Source: Geodermatophilus ruber | GTDB taxonomy: Bacteria; Actinomycetota; Actinomycetes; Mycobacteriales; Geodermatophilaceae | Length of the DNA: 64,000 bases | Reading direction: 5' to 3' | Assembly (NCBI RefSeq): GCF_900114385.1 | Contig: NZ_FOSW01000012.1 | Location: forward strand, 104,405 to 168,404 | Part shown: positions 60,862 through 64,000 of the stretch, one piece after another | Layout: each line of letters opens with the position of its first letter | How positions within the stretch are numbered: the first letter of the stretch is position 1 | Position numbers and translations under genes: made by a program | The notes under the pieces: generated by a model | Database searches by the model: none | What the model saw: the letters and a program-made list of their open reading frames with translations, nothing else | Told to the model about the DNA's origin: nothing

Positions 60862-61937
60862 GAGCCGGCCGCCAGCAGCTCGGCGGTGTGCGCCCGGGTC
60901 AGCGCGTCGATCACCGGGTCCAGCTCGCCGTCGAGCACCTGATCGAGGTTGTGGGCCTTGAAGCCGACCCGGTGGTCACTGATCCGGTTCTCCGGGAAGT
61001 TGTAGGTGCGCACCCGCTCGCTGCGGTCCACCGTGCGGACCTGGCTGCGCCGCTGGTCGCTGGCCGCCGCGGCGGCCTCCTCGCGGGCGGCGGCCAGCAG
61101 CCGGGAACGCAGGATGCGCAGCGCGGACTCCCGGTTCTGCAGCTGGCTCTTCTCGTTCTGGCAGGACACCACGATGCCGGTGGGCAGGTGGGTGATCCGG
61201 ACGGCGGAGTCGGTGGTGTTGACGCTCTGCCCGCCCGGCCCCGAGGAGCGGAAGACGTCGATGCGCAGATCGTTCGCGTCCACGGTGACGTCGACCTCCT
61301 CGGCCTCGGGCAGCACGAGGACGCCGGCCGCGGAGGTGTGGATGCGCCCCTGGCTCTCGGTGACCGGCACTCGCTGGACCCGGTGCACGCCGCCCTCGAA
61401 CTTCAGCCGCGCCCAGATGCCCTCGTCGCCGCGGGCCTTCACCGCCACCGAGACGTCCTTGTAGCCGCCGAGGTCGGCCTCGACGGCGTCGATGACCTCC
61501 GCCGACCAGCCGCGCCGCTCGGCGTAGCGGAGGTACATGCGCAGCAGGTCGCCGGCGAACAACGCCGACTCCGCGCCCCCCTCCCCCGCCTTGATCTCGA
61601 GGATGACGTCCTTGTCGTCGTCCGGGTCCTTGGGCAGGAGCAGCTCGCGCAGCCGGTCCTCGAGCTCGGGGATGCGCTGCTCCAGCGCGGTGGCCTCGGC
61701 GGCGAAGGAGGCGTCCTCGGCGGCGAGCTCGCGGGCCGCGGCGAGGTCGTCGCGGGCGGACTCGAGCACCCGCACCGTCTCGACGACCGGGGCGAGCTGG
61801 GCGTAGCGCCGGCCCAGCCGCCGGGCGCGGGCGGCGTCGGCGTGGACCGCCGGGTCGGCGAGCTCGGCCTCCAGGGCGGCGTGCTCGGCCACCAGCCCGG
61901 TCAGCCGGTCCGGTGCGGCCGTCTCAGGGCTGCTCAT
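60858..61937 (-). CDS. prfA: Peptide chain release factor 1
   Basis: 359 residues. Reads UAA and UAG stops. The stop-recognition loop P-V-T is at 191-193 and the catalytic loop G-G-Q at 235-237 (S-G-P-G-G-Q-S-V-N). The end has [11 protein letters not shown] 61937 gives the usual length. It is followed by prmC, its modifier, and tsaC in one overlapping set. Confidence 0.97.
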   Translation of the reverse strand: MSSPETAAPDRLTGLVAEHAALEAELADPAVHADAARARRLGRRYAQLAPVVETVRVLESARDDLAAARELAAEDASFAAEATALEQRIPELEDRLRELLLPKDPDDDKDVILEIKAGEGGAESALFAGDLLRMYLRYAERRGWSAEVIDAVEADLGGYKDVSVAVKARGDEGIWARLKFEGGVHRVQRVPVTESQGRIHTSAAGVLVLPEAEEVDVTVDANDLRIDVFRSSGPGGQSVNTTDSAVRITHLPTGIVVSCQNEKSQLQNRESALRILRSRLLAAAREEAAAAASDQRRSQVRTVDRSERVRTYNFPENRISDHRVGFKAHNLDQVLDGELDPVIDALTRAHTAELLAAGS

Positions 61938-62035
61938 CAGGGTCACTTCCAGGGAGCGCCGGTCCCGGGAGGAACCGGCGGAGGGTCGGGGACGGTTCTC
62001 GCGGGAGCCGTCCGGGGAGCGGGGGCGGACATGAC

Positions 62036-62079
62036 GACGGCGCCCGCACCCACCGGGAGAGGTGGGTGCGGGCGCCGTC
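62036..62079 (-). terminator. Terminator after rpmE
   Basis: A perfect 19-bp stem (62036-62054 with 62061-62079) with a 6-base loop begins 7 bases beyond the rpmE stop, one of the strongest hairpins in the window. Confidence 0.85.
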
Positions 62080-62086
62080 GGACGTG

Positions 62087-62311
62087 CTACTTGCCGGCGT
62101 TCGCGCCGCGCTTGCCGAAGCGCTTCTCGAAGCGGGCGACGCGGCCACCGGTGTCGAGGATCCGCTGCTTGCCGGTGTAGAAGGGGTGGCAGGCGGAGCA
62201 GGTCTCGACGGTCAGCTGGCCGCCGGGCGCCGTGCTGCGGGTGGTGAAGGTGTTCCCGCAGCCACAGGTCACCGTGGTGGTGTGGTACTCGGGGTGGATT
62301 CCGGGCTTCAT
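62087..62311 (-). CDS. rpmE: 50S ribosomal protein L31, zinc-binding form
   Basis: 74 residues. The C+ type of L31: C-G-C near residue 16-18 and C-S-A-C at about 38-41 form the zinc site. Starts M-K-P-G-I-H-P-E-Y. Bacteria with this zinc form often keep a Cys-free copy under Zur control elsewhere; none is visible here. It is placed between rho and prfA as in many actinobacteria. Confidence 0.97.
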   Translation of the reverse strand: MKPGIHPEYHTTTVTCGCGNTFTTRSTAPGGQLTVETCSACHPFYTGKQRILDTGGRVARFEKRFGKRGANAGK

Positions 62312-62445
62312 ATCGCCTCTTCTGAAGTCTGTGCCGTACTGGTCGGTCGAACGCCGGCGGCCGGCCGGTCATTCCGGCCGCACAGCGGGGCTCGGCCGAC
62401 CAGTATCCCTCATCGGTGAGCCCCGCCGGCAGCGAGGGGCTGGAA

Positions 62446-62529
62446 CGGCCCTCCTGCAGGGTCCCGACCCGAGCTGGGGGTACCGCCCGCTTGCGGGGGA
62501 CAGCGAGGGTCGGGGGGGCAGGAGGGCCC
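62446..62529. repeat. Dispersed hairpin element, copy B (between rho and rpmE)
   Basis: Outer arms GGCCCTCCTGC and GCAGGAGGGCC are perfectly complementary. An inner stem TCCCGACCC with GGGTCGGG follows, around a variable tip of about 35 bases. It lies just after the rho stop and probably acts as its terminator. Outer design and GCAGGGTCCC segment match copy A. Confidence 0.65.
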
Positions 62530-62533
62530 TTGC

Positions 62534-64000
62534 TCAGTCGCTCCCGGGGCCCAGGGTCGTCTTCTGGATCTGCATGAGGAACTCGATGTTGTTCCGCGTC
62601 TTCTTGAGCTTGTCCAGCAGTAGCTCGAGAGCCTGCTGGGGCTCCAGCGCGGCGAGCACCCGGCGCAGCTTGATGACGATGGCCAACTCGTCGGGCGACA
62701 GGAGGATCTCCTCCTTGCGGGTGCCTGACGCGTTGACGTCGACGGCCGGGAAGACCCGCTTGTCCGCCAGCCGGCGGTCGAGCTTGATCTCCGCGTTCCC
62801 GGTGCCCTTGAACTCCTCGAAGATGACCGTGTCCATCGTGGACCCGGTCTCCACCAGCGCCGAGGCGATGATGGTCAGCGAGCCGCCGTTCTCGATGTTG
62901 CGGGCGGCGCCGAGGAAGCGCTTGGGCGGGTACAGCGCCGTCGAGTCGACACCACCGGAGAGGATGCGCCCGCTGGCGGGGGCGGCCAGGTTGTAGGCGC
63001 GGCCCAGCCGGGTGATCGAGTCCAGCAGGACGACGACGTCGTGGCCCATCTCGACCAGGCGCTTGGCCCGCTCGATGGACAGCTCGGCGACCGTGGTGTG
63101 GTCCGACGGCGGCCGGTCGAAGGTCGAGGCGATGACCTCGCCCTTCACCGAGCGCTGCATGTCGGTGACCTCCTCGGGCCGCTCGTCGACGAGGACGACC
63201 ATGAGGTGGCACTCGGGGTTGTTCGTGGTGATCGCGTTCGCGATCGCCTGCAGCACCATCGTCTTGCCGGCCTTGGGCGGGCTGACGATCAGCGCGCGCT
63301 GCCCCTTGCCGATCGGCATGACCAGGTCGATGACCCGGGTGGTCAGCTGGTGCGGCTCGGTCTCCAGCCGCAGGCGCTCCTGCGGGTAGAGCGGGGTCAG
63401 CTTGGTGAACTCGGGGCGCTGCCGGGCCTGCTCGGGCTCTAGGCCGTTGACGGAGTCCAGCCGGACCAGCGCGTTGTACTTGTCCTTGCGCTCGCCCTCG
63501 CGCGGCTGCCGGACGGCGCCGGTGATCGCGTCACCGCGGCGCAGGCCGTAGCGGCGCACCTGCGACAGCGACACGTAGACGTCGTTGGGCCCGGTGAGGT
63601 AGCCCGACGTCCGGACGAACGCGTAGTTGTCGAGCACGTCGAGGATGCCGGCGACCGGCAGCAGGACGTCGTCCTCGCTGACGGTGGGCTCGGCCTGGTC
63701 GAAGCGGTCCCGGCCGTTGCCGCGGCGGTTGCGGTCGCGGTAGCGACGCCCGCGGCGGCCGCGGCCGCCCTCGAAGTCGTCGTCGTCCTCGTCGGTGCGG
63801 TTGTCGGTGCGGTTGTCGGTGCGGTTGTCCGGCCGGCCGCCCCGGTCGCCGCGCTCGTTGCGGTCGGGACCGCGGTTGCCGCGCTCGGCACGGTCGCCCC
63901 GCTCGGCACGGTCGCCCCGCTCAGCACGGTCGCCCCGCTCAGCACGGTCGCCCCGCTCAGCACGGTCGCCCCGCTCAGCACGGTCGCCCCGCTCAGCACG
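62534..64000 (-). CDS. rho: Transcription termination factor Rho, N-terminus beyond window edge
   Basis: 489 codons are in the window, C-terminal end included. The RNA-binding domain ([13 protein letters not shown]) is followed by the hexameric ATPase: Walker [21 protein letters not shown], and L-L-D-S-I-T-R. Upstream lies a long, disordered, Arg/Asp/Gly-rich insert containing N-R-T-D-N-R-T-D and then R-A-E-R-G-D hexapeptides repeated to the window edge. Actinobacterial Rho proteins are known for such inserts, which add RNA affinity. The start codon is outside the window. Confidence 0.96.
   Translation of the reverse strand, partial: RAERGDRAERGDRAERGDRAERGDRAERGDRAERGDRAERGNRGPDRNERGDRGGRPDNRTDNRTDNRTDEDDDDFEGGRGRRGRRYRDRNRRGNGRDRFDQAEPTVSEDDVLLPVAGILDVLDNYAFVRTSGYLTGPNDVYVSLSQVRRYGLRRGDAITGAVRQPREGERKDKYNALVRLDSVNGLEPEQARQRPEFTKLTPLYPQERLRLETEPHQLTTRVIDLVMPIGKGQRALIVSPPKAGKTMVLQAIANAITTNNPECHLMVVLVDERPEEVTDMQRSVKGEVIASTFDRPPSDHTTVAELSIERAKRLVEMGHDVVVLLDSITRLGRAYNLAAPASGRILSGGVDSTALYPPKRFLGAARNIENGGSLTIIASALVETGSTMDTVIFEEFKGTGNAEIKLDRRLADKRVFPAVDVNASGTRKEEILLSPDELAIVIKLRRVLAALEPQQALELLLDKLKKTRNNIEFLMQIQKTTLGPGSD
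63883..64000 (-). repeat. 18-bp tandem repeat encoding R-A-E-R-G-D in Rho
   Basis: About seven units of CGGTCGCCCCGCTC(A/G)GCA read in frame as a hexapeptide. The outer five are identical with A; the inner two, towards the Rho core, have G at one wobble base. The array continues past the edge. Confidence 0.9.

Noticed and set aside
63883..64000. The 18-bp repeat array considered as a CRISPR array
   Set aside because: Units are directly contiguous without spacers and encode an in-frame hexapeptide of Rho.

Overview
This window is chromosomal DNA from a very GC-rich (clearly above 70 percent), aerobic, free-living actinobacterium. Several gene types are typical of actinobacteria: the GlgE/TreS/maltokinase alpha-glucan route, NucS mismatch endonuclease, an Asp-type MurA, an Arg/Asp-rich N-terminal insert in Rho, Trx-TPR co-chaperone, a DivIVA-like coiled-coil protein, and an ethylmalonyl-CoA pathway. 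Gene style and content fit the Geodermatophilaceae (Blastococcus/Geodermatophilus/Modestobacter type). That placement is inference from recognition, not from a search. I see no phage, insertion sequence, CRISPR array, rRNA or tRNA. No stretch longer than about 300 bases lacks a gene.

Layout. 1-8.5 kb: a truncated MFS transporter, etfBA (electron transfer flavoprotein), a four-gene group-1-type ABC importer (binding protein, two permeases, ATPase), an enoyl-CoA hydratase and a stand-alone ABC ATPase. 8.6-22.9 kb: alpha-glucan metabolism. glgX (+), an FHA-domain gene (-) and glgP (-) are followed by the + strand operon glgE-treS-mak-glgB, whose last three genes are joined by ATGA overlaps. GlgB carries an unusual Lys/Ala-rich, histone-H1-like N-terminal extension. 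23-27.5 kb: two tandem lipoprotein zinc metallopeptidases, a thioredoxin-TPR chaperone and a MarR regulator. 27.6-39.4 kb: a phytoene-desaturase-like oxidoreductase, then C4/C5 acyl-CoA metabolism (thiolase, meaB, methylmalonyl/ethylmalonyl-CoA epimerase, crotonyl-CoA carboxylase/reductase, a duplicated 3-hydroxyacyl-CoA dehydrogenase). This is interspersed with an alpha/beta hydrolase, a DivIVA-like protein, a DUF4397 surface protein with its sortase and a small zinc-ribbon protein. 39.4-48.4 kb: nucS, a lipoprotein, a dicarboxylate symporter, a crotonase-fold protein lacking both catalytic glutamates, the ethylmalonyl-CoA mutase (ecm/meaA), a small membrane protein with an apparent frameshift, murA, a cobalamin adenosyltransferase and a DUF2550 protein. 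48.4-64 kb, all minus strand and read right to left: rho, rpmE, prfA-prmC-tsaC, wecA, then the ATP synthase cluster atpI-like/atpZ-B-E-F-H-A-G-D. A strong hairpin and two non-ATPase genes separate atpD from atpC.

How it fits together. Thiolase, 3-hydroxyacyl-CoA dehydrogenase, Ccr, epimerase, Ecm, MeaB and the B12 adenosyltransferase are most of what is needed to assimilate acetyl-CoA through ethylmalonyl-CoA. ETF collects electrons from acyl-CoA dehydrogenases. Four of these transcription units (etfBA, ccr, the dehydrogenase and ecm) each have a copy of a palindrome of the form TTAC-N6-GTA(A/G) just upstream. This suggests one shared, unidentified repressor or activator. The glg block would turn trehalose into maltose-1-phosphate and then into branched alpha-glucan (TreS, Mak, GlgE, GlgB), with GlgP and GlgX for breakdown.

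Most noteworthy: the shared palindrome, the tailed GlgB, the split between atpD and atpC, two probable CTG start codons sitting exactly on the upstream gene's stop codon, a perfect 17-bp hairpin inside the start of a small gene, a dispersed hairpin family in intergenic gaps, and a still-expanding hexapeptide repeat in Rho. I did not find a defence system or other wholly undescribed system in this window.
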